Source: JBFAPK01 sp040676675 | GTDB lineage: Bacteria > Actinomycetota > Actinomycetes > Mycobacteriales > Micromonosporaceae | Direction: 5' to 3' | Length of the DNA stretch: 64,000 nucleotides | Assembly: GCF_040676675.1 (NCBI RefSeq) | Contig: NZ_JBFAPK010000011.1 | Location: 128,218 to 192,217, forward strand | In this document: positions 57,299 through 64,000 of the stretch, in pieces | Layout: each line of letters starts with the position of its first letter | Numbering within the stretch: the stretch's first letter is position 1 | The notes under the pieces: generated by a model | What the model saw: only the letters and a program-made list of their open reading frames with translations | The model's database searches: none | Told to the model about the DNA's origin: nothing | Program-made: the position numbers and the translations under genes

Positions 57299-58108
57299 TC
57301 ACTTGTACAGCATGCGGCTCATCCGCCGGGCCGCGACCGCCAGCCCGAGCGCCGTCGCGGCGAGCAGGTAGAGCACGTCGACCAGCCGGAGCCAGCCGGA
57401 GCCACCGACGGTGATGCCGCGCACGAGGTCGACCGACCGGTACAGCGGCGTCACCTCGACCAACCAGCGCAGCACCGCCGGGTAGGCGGTGGCCGGCACG
57501 AACGTCCCGGAGAAGAGGAAGAGGGTGAACTGCACCGAGCCCATCAGGTCGAAGTCCTGCCAGCTGCGCATGAAGGTGGAGAGCGCCATGCCGAGCGCCC
57601 CGAACGCGAAGCCGACCAGCATCGCGGCCGGGAAGGCGGCCAGCGCGGCGCCGGACCCGGTCAGCCCCATCCCGACCATCACGCCGAGGAACGCGGCCGA
57701 GTAGAGCGAGCCGCGCACCATCGCCCAGGCGAGTTCCCCGAGGGCGATCTCGAACGGCTGCACCGGGGTCGCCAGCATGCCGTCGTAGAGCTTGACGTAC
57801 TTCATCTTGCCGAAGAAGTTGAAGGTGGTCTCGGAGAGCGCGCCGCTCATCGCCGACGAGGCGAGCATCGCGGGCGCCACGAAGGCCGCGTACGACACCA
57901 CCCGGCCCCCGGGCAGCGTGAGGTCGCCGACCAGCGAGCCGACCCCCACCCCGATCGAGAGCAGGTAGAGCAGCGGCTCGAAGAAGCCGGAGATCAGCAC
58001 GATCCAGTACGCCGAGCGCAGCGCCGCGACGTTGCGTTCGGCCACCGACAGCGCGCGGGCCGGCGCCCCCTCGAAGCTGATCAACCGCGGCAGGACGATG
58101 CTGACCAC
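57299..58108 (-). CDS. ABC-2 type transporter permease (copy 2)
   Basis: A 269-residue permease with six helices of the ABC-2/DrrB-NodJ type. It has SAYWIVLISGFFEPLLYLLSIGVG, APAMLASSAMSGALSETTFNFFGKMKYVKLYDGMLATPVQPFEIALGE (described in parts) and FLFSGTFVPATAYPAVLRWLVEVTPLYRSVDLVRG. The last is the family signature. GTG at 58108 is preceded by AAGGGGA. It lies 47 bases behind a related permease of the same length. Such pairs export drugs, lipids or polysaccharides together with one ATPase, which is not encoded beside them. Confidence 0.88.
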   Translation of the reverse strand: MVSIVLPRLISFEGAPARALSVAERNVAALRSAYWIVLISGFFEPLLYLLSIGVGVGSLVGDLTLPGGRVVSYAAFVAPAMLASSAMSGALSETTFNFFGKMKYVKLYDGMLATPVQPFEIALGELAWAMVRGSLYSAAFLGVMVGMGLTGSGAALAAFPAAMLVGFAFGALGMALSTFMRSWQDFDLMGSVQFTLFLFSGTFVPATAYPAVLRWLVEVTPLYRSVDLVRGITVGGSGWLRLVDVLYLLAATALGLAVAARRMSRMLYK

Positions 58109-58155
58109 GTCGCGTTCCCCTTCGTCGTCTCCGAGCCGGTCGGTGCCGGGGCCGG

Positions 58156-58965
58156 TCAGTACAGGAGCCGGCGGCGGAACCGCGCCCGGGCCAGCACCCA
58201 TCCCCCGGCCGCCCAGGCGGTGAGGTAGAGCAGATGTCCGGCGACCGACCAGCGGGGCGCGACTCCCAGGGTCGCGGCCCGGCTCAGGTCGACGCCGTGC
58301 CACAGCGGCGACCCGTACGCCAGCCAGCGCAGCACCGGCGGCAGCGACTCGACCGGGAAGAAGACCCCGGCGAAGAGCGTCATCGGGATGACGGCGAACC
58401 GGAAGAGCAGCGCCAGGTAGCTGTCGGTCTTGACCGAGGCGGTGTACGCGAAGACGGGCGTCGACACGGCCACGCCGAGCAGCAGCGACACGGGCAACAC
58501 CGCCAGCGCCCAGACCGAGTGCAGCGCGCCGAACCCGGCGACCACCAGCAGGAAGACCAGGGTGCTGCTGAGCACGCGGAACAGCACGAAGGCGAGGTGG
58601 CCGCCGAGGATGTCGCCCACCCGCAGCGGCGAGGCGGCCTGCGCGTAGTAGGTCTTGATCCATTCGAAGTTGCCCAGCACCGGCCAGGTCGACTCGCCGA
58701 TCGCCACCTGCAGGGCGGTCGAGGCCAGCAGCCCCGGCACGACGAAGTCGAGGTAGCGCACGCCCTCGACGCCACCGGTCACGTAGGAGCCGACGCCGAG
58801 GCCGAAGCCGAGCATGGACAGCAGCGGCAGCGCGAACGAGGAGAAGGCGCCCGCCCGCCAGACCCGCCGGTAGGCGACCAGGTTGTACTCGAGGACGGCG
58901 AGCGCCGGCACCCGGGCCACCGACGTGCGGTGCCCGGCCGGCGCCGCGCGATCCACCACGCTCAT
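58156..58965 (-). CDS. ABC-2 type transporter permease (copy 1)
   Basis: A 269-residue six-helix permease, paralogue of the next gene. It has VLEYNLVAYRRVWRAGAFSSFALPLLSMLGFGLGVG, VPGLLASTALQVAIGESTWPVLGNFEWIKTYYAQAASPLRVGD (in parts), and LFAGVFFPVESLPPVLRWLAYGSPLWHGVDLSR. GGGGGTGAG precedes the ATG. First gene of the two-permease operon. Normally an ABC ATPase gene precedes such pairs; here the upstream side is a 391-bp gap and a divergent gene, so the partner must be elsewhere. Confidence 0.88.
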   Translation of the reverse strand: MSVVDRAAPAGHRTSVARVPALAVLEYNLVAYRRVWRAGAFSSFALPLLSMLGFGLGVGSYVTGGVEGVRYLDFVVPGLLASTALQVAIGESTWPVLGNFEWIKTYYAQAASPLRVGDILGGHLAFVLFRVLSSTLVFLLVVAGFGALHSVWALAVLPVSLLLGVAVSTPVFAYTASVKTDSYLALLFRFAVIPMTLFAGVFFPVESLPPVLRWLAYGSPLWHGVDLSRAATLGVAPRWSVAGHLLYLTAWAAGGWVLARARFRRRLLY

Positions 58966-59356
58966 CGACTCACCCCCGTGCGACCCTCGACCCGCTCCGC
59001 CGTTGGTACCGCAGGGGTACGACACCCTGGCGGCCCGGACGGCCCCGTACTGTACGTGCCCCCGCCCGCCGCCGCCCGCGAATTCCGCCGTACGCCGGCC
59101 GTCGCCGCCGCGGAGTTCCATTTCGCCGTACCGGAGACGCGGTGCCCAATTCCGCTCAGAGCCTCGATTCGCCGGTCCGGCAAGCGACAGCGGAAAATCT
59201 CACTCCCGCGCGCTGAGGAACCCCCATTTTCGCTGGTCAGGAGCGAACATGAACAACCTGTTCGCGTTTGCCGGATCGCCATTGGGCGGTTGAGGATGGG
59301 CCCCTGCCACGCGCCGCGACAATTCGACTGGCGCGAATTTCCTCGGGAGGATCGAC
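58966..59356. other. Intergenic region, 391 bp
   Basis: Divergent gap between the permease operon and the NmrA-like gene. The sequence from about 59190 is less GC-rich (AAAATCTC, CATTTTCGC) and probably holds both promoters; GGGAGGATC just before 59357 is the binding site of the NmrA-like gene. No ATPase gene, hairpin or RNA is seen. Confidence 0.5.
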
Positions 59357-60223
59357 GTGACGACGCTGGTGACGGGTGCCACCGGGAATGTGGGGCGGCT
59401 CGTGGTCGAGGAGCTGCTGCGCGCCGGTGAGCCGGTACGCGCGCTGACGCGCGACCCCGGGTCGGCCGGGCTGCCGGACGGGGTCGAGGTGGTGGCCGGA
59501 GACCTCGCCGAGCCGGAGACGCTGCGCAACGCGCTCGACGGCGCCGACCGGATGTACCTCTTCCCGTACGCCCGGACCGCTCGGGAGGTGGTCGACCTGG
59601 CGAAGCGCTCCGGGGTACGCCGGATCGTGGTGCTCTCCTCCGGCGCGGTCACCGGCGGCCTGGACACCGACTTTCATCTGCCGGTGGAGCGGGCGGTGGA
59701 GGAGTCCGGTCTGGAGTGGACGCACGTGCGCCCGGGCGAGTTCATGCTCAACAAGCTCTGGCTCTGGGGGCCGTCGATCCGCGCCGAGAACGTGGTGCGG
59801 GAACCCTTTCCCGACGTGGCGTGGTGCCCGGTGCACGAGCGCGACATCGCCGAGGTCGCCGCGATCGCGCTGCTCGCCGACGGGCACCAGGGGCGGGCGT
59901 ACGACCTCAACGGGCCGGAGCTGATCAGCCGGCGCGACCAGTTGCGGGCCATCTCGGCGGCGCTCGGTCGCGAGGTGCGGCTGGAGGTGGTCAGCCCCGC
60001 ACGGGCGCGCGAACTCTACCGGGAGCAGGGCGGCTTCGCCGCCGCCAACGCCGACTTCCTGCTCGGCTTCGAGAGCTACTCGGGCGAGCGGGCCGATCCG
60101 GCGACGCTGGAGCGGCTCGACCTGAGCGCGTACGGGCCGCTCCCCACGGCCGAGGCGGTGACCGGCCGTCCCGCGCGCACCTTCGACGGGTGGGCGCGCG
60201 AGCACGCGGCGGACTTCCGGTAG
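59357..60223 (+). CDS. NmrA-like NAD(P)-binding (atypical SDR) protein
   Basis: A 288-residue protein with the Rossmann motif LVTGATGNVGRLVVEELL and VVAGDLAEPETLRNALDGADRMYLF, typical of NmrA/HSCARG-like atypical SDRs. SSGAVTGG follows. The active-site Tyr-x-x-x-Lys is absent, as in many NmrA proteins that sense or bind NAD(P). The region HERDIAEVAAIALLADGHQGRAYDLNGPE is conserved in the family. GTG start behind GGGAGGA. It stands alone and convergent with the TetR gene. Confidence 0.85.
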   Translation: MTTLVTGATGNVGRLVVEELLRAGEPVRALTRDPGSAGLPDGVEVVAGDLAEPETLRNALDGADRMYLFPYARTAREVVDLAKRSGVRRIVVLSSGAVTGGLDTDFHLPVERAVEESGLEWTHVRPGEFMLNKLWLWGPSIRAENVVREPFPDVAWCPVHERDIAEVAAIALLADGHQGRAYDLNGPELISRRDQLRAISAALGREVRLEVVSPARARELYREQGGFAAANADFLLGFESYSGERADPATLERLDLSAYGPLPTAEAVTGRPARTFDGWAREHAADFR

Positions 60224-60284
60224 GCGGCACCCGGGCGGGGCCCGCACCGGCCCGGGGCGCGCCGACGGTGGCCGCACGGCCCGG

Positions 60285-60908
60285 TCACCCGTCGCCACCG
60301 CCCCGGTACGCGCCGGCGCGGGCCGCCGCGACGGCCGCCTCGGCTGCCCGGTCGGCGGCGGCTTCGTCGAGGGCGCCGCCGCCGACGAGCAGGCGGTAGT
60401 AGAGCGGCGCGGAGACGGCCCTGATCACCTCCCGGGCGTCGGTTCCCGGGGGAAGCTCGCCCCGGTCGACGGCCTGCCGCACGCAGGGTGCCCACTCGTC
60501 GATCCGGGTGTCGTAGAAGCGCCGCAGGGCCTCGGCGGTCCGGTCGTCGGAGGTGGCGGCGGCGATGACCGCCTTGAACAGCGCCCCCTGGCGGGGGTCG
60601 GTGAGCGTGCGCCGCACCAGCCGGGCGTTGGCGGTCAGGTCGCCGAGCAGCGACCCGGTCTCGGTCCGGGGCGACGACTGTTCGGCCATGTCGAGCAGCA
60701 GGTCGGCGACCAGGTTGGCGACGGTTCCCCAGCGGCGGTAGACGGTGGTCTTGCCGACGTCGGCCCGGCGGGCGACCTCGGCCAGGTCCAGGTGGGCGAA
60801 GCCCTGCTCGGCCAGCACGTCCCCGGCGGCGTCGAGGACGGCGGCCCGCACCCGCGCGGTACGGCCGCCGGGCCGCGTCTTGCCGGGTTCGACCTCGGGT
60901 ACGGGCAT
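60285..60908 (-). CDS. TetR-family transcriptional regulator
   Basis: A 207-residue regulator with an N-terminal HTH (VLDAAGDVLAEQGFAHLDLAEVARRADVGKTTVYRRWG, about residues 22-60; described in parts) and a helical ligand-binding domain with the TetR_C-type AEALRRFYDTRIDEWAP and ending Ala/Arg-rich. It is divergent from an aldo/keto reductase gene; the 86-bp gap contains two related operator-like sequences, so the protein probably represses itself and the reductase. Confidence 0.88.
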   Translation of the reverse strand: MPVPEVEPGKTRPGGRTARVRAAVLDAAGDVLAEQGFAHLDLAEVARRADVGKTTVYRRWGTVANLVADLLLDMAEQSSPRTETGSLLGDLTANARLVRRTLTDPRQGALFKAVIAAATSDDRTAEALRRFYDTRIDEWAPCVRQAVDRGELPPGTDAREVIRAVSAPLYYRLLVGGGALDEAAADRAAEAAVAAARAGAYRGGGDG

Positions 60909-60911
60909 AAC

Positions 60912-60981
60912 GGGACTCCAGTTCCATTAGACGGCTCCGGCCTGCTATCGTCCAGACTAACGGAACTCCAGTATCGTTTAG
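60912..60981. promoter_or_regulatory. Operator pair between TetR and aldo/keto reductase genes
   Basis: ACTCCAGT occurs in two contexts: GGGACTCCAGTTCCATTAG (60912-60930) and CTAACGGAACTCCAGT followed by ATCGTTTAG (60957-60981). The second is flanked by CTAACG and CGTTTAG, an inverted pair. One copy lies before each gene, which fits TetR-type control of both. AGGAGTGGG before 60995 is the reductase binding site. Confidence 0.5.
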
Positions 60982-60994
60982 GAGTGGGCTAGTC

Positions 60995-62044
60995 ATGGAA
61001 TACCGACGATTGGGATCTTCGGGGCTGATGGTGCCGGCGCTGAGCCTCGGCACCGGGACGTTCGGGGGTCGCGGGCCGCTCTTCGGCGCGTGGGGCGACA
61101 CCGGCGTACGGGAGGCGCGCCGCCTCGTGGACATCTGCCTCGACGCCGGCCTCACCATGTTCGACAGCGCGGACGTCTACTCCGACGGCGTCTCCGAGGA
61201 GGTGCTCGGCGAGGCGGTCAAGGGGCGCCGGGACCGGGTGCTGATCTCCACGAAGACCGGGCTGCCGACCGGCGACGGACCCGACGAGGCGGGCACCTCC
61301 CGGTCGCGCCTCATCCGGGCCTGCGAGGACGCCCTGCGGCGGCTCGGCACCGACCGGATCGACCTGCTCCAACTGCACGCCTTCGACGCGGGTACCCCGA
61401 TCGAGGAGGTCCTCGACACGCTCGACGAGCTCGTCCGGGCCGGGAAGGTGCGCTACGTCGGCGTCTCCAACTTCTCCGGCTGGCAGTTGATGAAGTCCCT
61501 GGCGGTGGCCGACCGGTACGGCCACCCGCGCTACGTCGCGCACCAGGTCTACTACTCGCTCGTCGGGCGGGACTACGAGTGGGAACTCATGCCGCTCGGA
61601 CTCGACCAGGGCATCGGCGCGCTGGTCTGGAGCCCGCTCGGCTGGGGCAGGCTCACCGGCCGGATCCGGCGGGGAGAGCCGCTGCCGGCGGAGAGTCGCC
61701 TGCACCAGACCGCCGAGTACGGGCCCCCGGTCGAACAGGAGCAGCTCTTCGACATCGTCGACGTCCTCGACGAGCTGGCCCGGGAAACCGGGCGGAGCGT
61801 GCCGCAGATCGCCATCAACTGGCTGCTCCAGCGGCCGACCGTCGCCTCCGTCATCATCGGCGCGCGCAACGAGGAACAGCTCCGGCAGAACCTCGGCGCC
61901 GTCGGCTGGTCGTTGACGCCCGAGCAGGTGGCGCGACTCGACGAGGTGAGCCAGCGGACCCCGGCGTACCCGTACTTCCCGTACTACCGGCAGGCCGGCT
62001 TCGCCCGGCTCAACCCGCCGCTGCCGCACCGGGTCGCGGCGTAG
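60995..62044 (+). CDS. Aldo/keto reductase
   Basis: A 349-residue AKR of the potassium-channel-beta/AKR13-like group that reduces carbonyls with NADPH. It starts MEYRRLGSSGLMVPALSLGTG. The tetrad is visible: Asp and Tyr in FDSADVYSDG, Lys in ISTKTG, His in LLQLHAFD. The cofactor-binding YVGVSNFSGWQL and C-terminal PTVASVIIGARNEEQLRQNL are typical. It is divergent from the TetR gene that probably controls it. A short GGGCGAA/TTCGCCC palindrome follows the stop. Confidence 0.92.
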   Translation: MEYRRLGSSGLMVPALSLGTGTFGGRGPLFGAWGDTGVREARRLVDICLDAGLTMFDSADVYSDGVSEEVLGEAVKGRRDRVLISTKTGLPTGDGPDEAGTSRSRLIRACEDALRRLGTDRIDLLQLHAFDAGTPIEEVLDTLDELVRAGKVRYVGVSNFSGWQLMKSLAVADRYGHPRYVAHQVYYSLVGRDYEWELMPLGLDQGIGALVWSPLGWGRLTGRIRRGEPLPAESRLHQTAEYGPPVEQEQLFDIVDVLDELARETGRSVPQIAINWLLQRPTVASVIIGARNEEQLRQNLGAVGWSLTPEQVARLDEVSQRTPAYPYFPYYRQAGFARLNPPLPHRVAA

Positions 62045-62168
62045 GGGCGAACTTCGCCCTGCCACAGCGGACCCGGGGCAGGCGCGGGGCGGGGCCGACG
62101 TACGGCGGCGGACTCCGGGAGGGTGCACGGGTGGGCGTGACGGTCCCCGGCCCTCCCGGAGCGGGTTC

Positions 62169-62378
62169 TCAGGGGCGCGGGTTCCCGGGGCTCAGCCTCG
62201 ACACGTCCGCGACGAAGGCCCGCCACGCCTCGGGGGCGAAGGCGAGGGTACCGCCGTCGCGGTCCTTGGTGTCCCGTACCAGTACCCGGCCGGGCAGGTT
62301 GTCGGCGACCTCCACGCAGGCTCCACCGTTGGAGCTGGAACGGGAGGACTTGCGCCAACGGGCGCCGGTCAGATCCAT
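62169..62378 (-). CDS. DUF397 protein
   Basis: A 69-residue DUF397 protein: MDLTGARWRKSSRSSSNGGACVEVAD, then VLVRDTKDRDGGTLAFAPEAWRAFV. In streptomycetes small DUF397 proteins (BldB/WhiJ-associated type) pair with XRE/DUF5753 regulators and affect development. Here the start overlaps the end of such a regulator gene by ten bases, so they form a two-gene unit. It remains intact although the upstream regulator is frameshifted. Confidence 0.9.
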   Translation of the reverse strand: MDLTGARWRKSSRSSSNGGACVEVADNLPGRVLVRDTKDRDGGTLAFAPEAWRAFVADVSRLSPGNPRP

Positions 62379-63167
62379 GACTTCGCCACCTCCTTGATCA
62401 GGTCCATCGACTGGCGGCGCGGGAGGGCTTCGGTCCGGACCACCTCCCAGGTGGTAGTCAGCCTAGCAATATCGATGGGGTCGTCCATGATCTGCGCGCG
62501 GAGCTGGTTGTCCGCATAGGCGACCCGGTTGCCGTCCGGCAGCTCGGCGATGATGAACTGGCCGGCTTGTCCGGGGTACAGGCCCTCGTCGGGAACGACG
62601 TGCAGTTGGACGTGCTCCAGGGAGCCGTACTCGATCAGCCGGTCGAGCTGTTCGGCCATCAGGCCGGGGTGTTCGGGCAGCGGCCGACGCAGCATCGCCG
62701 CGTCGATCACGACAACGAACAAGGGTGGCCGCTCGCCGGTCAGGATCGCCTGGCGTTCCATCCGGGCGATCACGCGCTGCTCGACCTCGTCCGGCTTGAA
62801 CTGGCCACTGCACGCGATCGTCGCTCGCGCGTACGCCTCGGTTTGCAGCAGGCCCGGTACGACCAGCGGCTCGAACCAGCGCAGCACCACCGCCTGGCGC
62901 TCGAACTCAATCCACTCCCGCAGCCAGGGCGGGCAGCTCTCGAGTTTGGCCAGCTTCCGCAGCGCCCGCATGAACATGCCGCCGGTCTGGAGCCCGGTGT
63001 CGACCGCCTCCAGGTACTCCGGCGTGGGTGGCCGCCCACCCGTTTCGACCGAGCTGACGTGCGACCCGGAGTAATTGATCAGGTGACCGAATTCCTCCTG
63101 GCTGAGCCCGCCGACTCGTCCGCGCGATACGCAATTCTTCCACGATGTATTCCAGCACCACGCTCAC
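62369..63167 (-). pseudogene. XRE/DUF5753 regulator with apparent frameshift
   Basis: The GTG at 63167 opens MSVVLEYIVEELRIAR, the usual N-terminus of this family, behind GGGGAAG. After about 16 codons the homologous reading moves by one base near 63122. The HTH (GLSQEEFGHLINYSGSHVSS) and everything downstream (VETGGRPPTPEYLEAVD, the DUF5753 block REWIEFERQAVVLRWFEPLVVPGLLQTEAYARA, described in parts) are in the other frame to the stop at 62369. A single extra base explains it. It is either a true mutation or a sequencing error; if corrected, the product is about 265 residues, a normal length. The internal ATG at 62977 would give only the DUF5753 domain. Confidence 0.75.
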
Positions 63168-63504
63168 GGCTTCCCCACCCTCTGCTCAGATTTTTCGGCT
63201 AGCCGCTCTCGCCCCGCCCAGCCGCCCGGAAGGCATCGACGAGCTGGTCAAACACAAACGCTAATGGGCAGTCGAAGGGGCGGTAAATACCCGACACAAA
63301 GATTTCCAATTGTCGGCCCGCCGCGCGGTAAATATTGCCAAGACGTGAATCACCCGGAAGGGTGACCGACGTCGAGGCACGGCCATTACCCGAGGGATAA
63401 TCGACAAGCCGCCGGGACGGCGGGATCCTCGTTGCTGAGTGGAACCGAGATTCCGCCGTACGCCCGGGCGAGGGTGGAAAGCCACCGCGACGAAGGGAAA
63501 AGCC
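63168..63504. other. Intergenic region, 337 bp
   Basis: Divergent gap between the XRE/DUF5753 and DUF1330-like genes. It is less GC-rich than the surroundings and includes GCGGTAAATA twice (63280-63289 and 63325-63334). These may be promoter elements or binding sites; no gene or hairpin is convincing. GAAGGGAAA at the end is the binding site of the next gene. Confidence 0.45.
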
Positions 63505-63849
63505 ATGACCGCGTACGCGCTCGCGCACCTGCGCAAGGCACCCCCGCACCCCGAGGTGCTGGAGTACCTGGAGCGCATCGAGACGACCCTCGCCCCCTTC
63601 GGCGGGCGGTTCATCGTCCACGGCGGAACGGTCGACGTGCTGGAGGGCGACTGGCCGGGGGACGTCGTGATCATCGAGTTCCCCGACCTGGCCGCCGCCC
63701 GCGCGTGGTACGCCTCCGACGACTATCAGGAAATCAAGCACCTGCGGACGCGGCACATCCCGGGCGAGGTGATCCTGGTCGACGGGGTCGAGCCGGACCA
63801 CGACTCGGCGCGGATGGCCGCCGAGATCCGGCGCGCGTCCGGTCTGTGA
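63505..63849 (+). CDS. DUF1330-family protein
   Basis: A 114-residue dimeric alpha-beta-barrel protein of the DUF1330 type. It has MTAYALAHLRK, the GGRFIVHGGTVDVLEGDWPGDVVIIEFPDLAAARAWYASDDYQEIKHLR core (in parts: FIVHGGTVDVLEGDW, AARAWYASDDYQEI) and a C-terminal strand. Members are small cytosolic proteins of unknown activity. ATG 63505 is chosen after GAAGGGAAA; an in-frame ATG 66 bases upstream is less likely. The last 150 bases of the window behind it are GC-rich with an 11-base C-run at 63949-63959 and contain no gene. Confidence 0.87.
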   Translation: MTAYALAHLRKAPPHPEVLEYLERIETTLAPFGGRFIVHGGTVDVLEGDWPGDVVIIEFPDLAAARAWYASDDYQEIKHLRTRHIPGEVILVDGVEPDHDSARMAAEIRRASGL

Positions 63850-64000
63850 TCTTTCTGAACCGGTGCCGGGCGACCGGCACGGCCGTTCGGCCGGGCCGGG
63901 GCCCGGGCGCCGGCCCGGGGGAGGCCGGGACCCGGGAAAGGAAACGCACCCCCCCCCCCGCCGAGTGGGGGGCGGGGGGCGCCACCAGCGCGCCCGGCCC

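Overview
The window is high-GC, densely coded actinomycete DNA. GTG starts, stop/start overlaps of four bases and probable leaderless promoters are common. Gene families (DUF5954, DUF397 with XRE/DUF5753, an AfsR/SARP-type regulator, an actinobacterial ebo operon) and short GC-rich palindromic repeats fit Micromonosporaceae, probably Micromonospora or a close relative. This is inferred from content only. There is no rRNA, CRISPR array or transposase gene; two tRNAs are present.

Region by region. 0-5.1 kb: the end of a DUF3427 helicase, a PIN/RHH toxin-antitoxin pair with its operator, a DUF5954 protein, a HAD protein and a two-component system. 5.2-17.3 kb: a probable specialised-metabolism cluster built around an aromatic ammonia-lyase with tyrosine-type selectivity residues, two paralogous flavoprotein monooxygenases, an FMN 2-hydroxy-acid oxidase, a membrane-anchored P450, a CoA-ligase-like enzyme, an SDR lacking its catalytic Tyr and Lys, a CPA2 antiporter and a half-size MFS protein. 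Three promoters in this cluster share one architecture. 17.3-29.1 kb: mixed accessory genes, small CTAG-ended MITE-like repeats, tandem repeats inside genes, a truncated hydrolase and a patch of odd genes at the 3' end of a CAU tRNA.

29.4-52.0 kb is one long minus-strand sugar and prenyl-lipid region. It holds a ROK regulator and ribose-type ABC importer, a Gfo/Idh/MocA dehydrogenase, an eight-gene ebo operon (Ino1, UbiA, a TIM-barrel isomerase, EboA, EboB/TatD, EboE, EboF, polyprenyl diphosphate synthase), two large secreted multidomain proteins (glucose/sorbosone dehydrogenase and ThuA-DUF1080, both ending in CBM6-like and ricin-type lectin modules) and another isomerase. The ebo operon probably makes a prenylated, inositol- or sugar-derived compound and exports it or its precursor; its product is unknown.

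52.3-56.2 kb: a second unusual cassette. MauE- and MauD-like redox proteins are translationally linked to a 106-residue Tat-exported protein with ten cysteines and two tryptophans in its mature part, followed by three small genes that end at a perfect 19-bp terminator hairpin. A small SARP-type regulator is divergent and has a triple 11-bp-period direct repeat in front of it. 56.2-64 kb: ordinary genes (YihY/BrkB, two ABC-2 permeases without an ATPase, NmrA-like, TetR with an aldo/keto reductase, a frameshifted XRE/DUF5753 gene with DUF397, and a DUF1330 protein).

The three most interesting systems are the lyase/flavoprotein cluster, the inositol-type ebo operon and the MauDE/cysteine-rich protein cassette.
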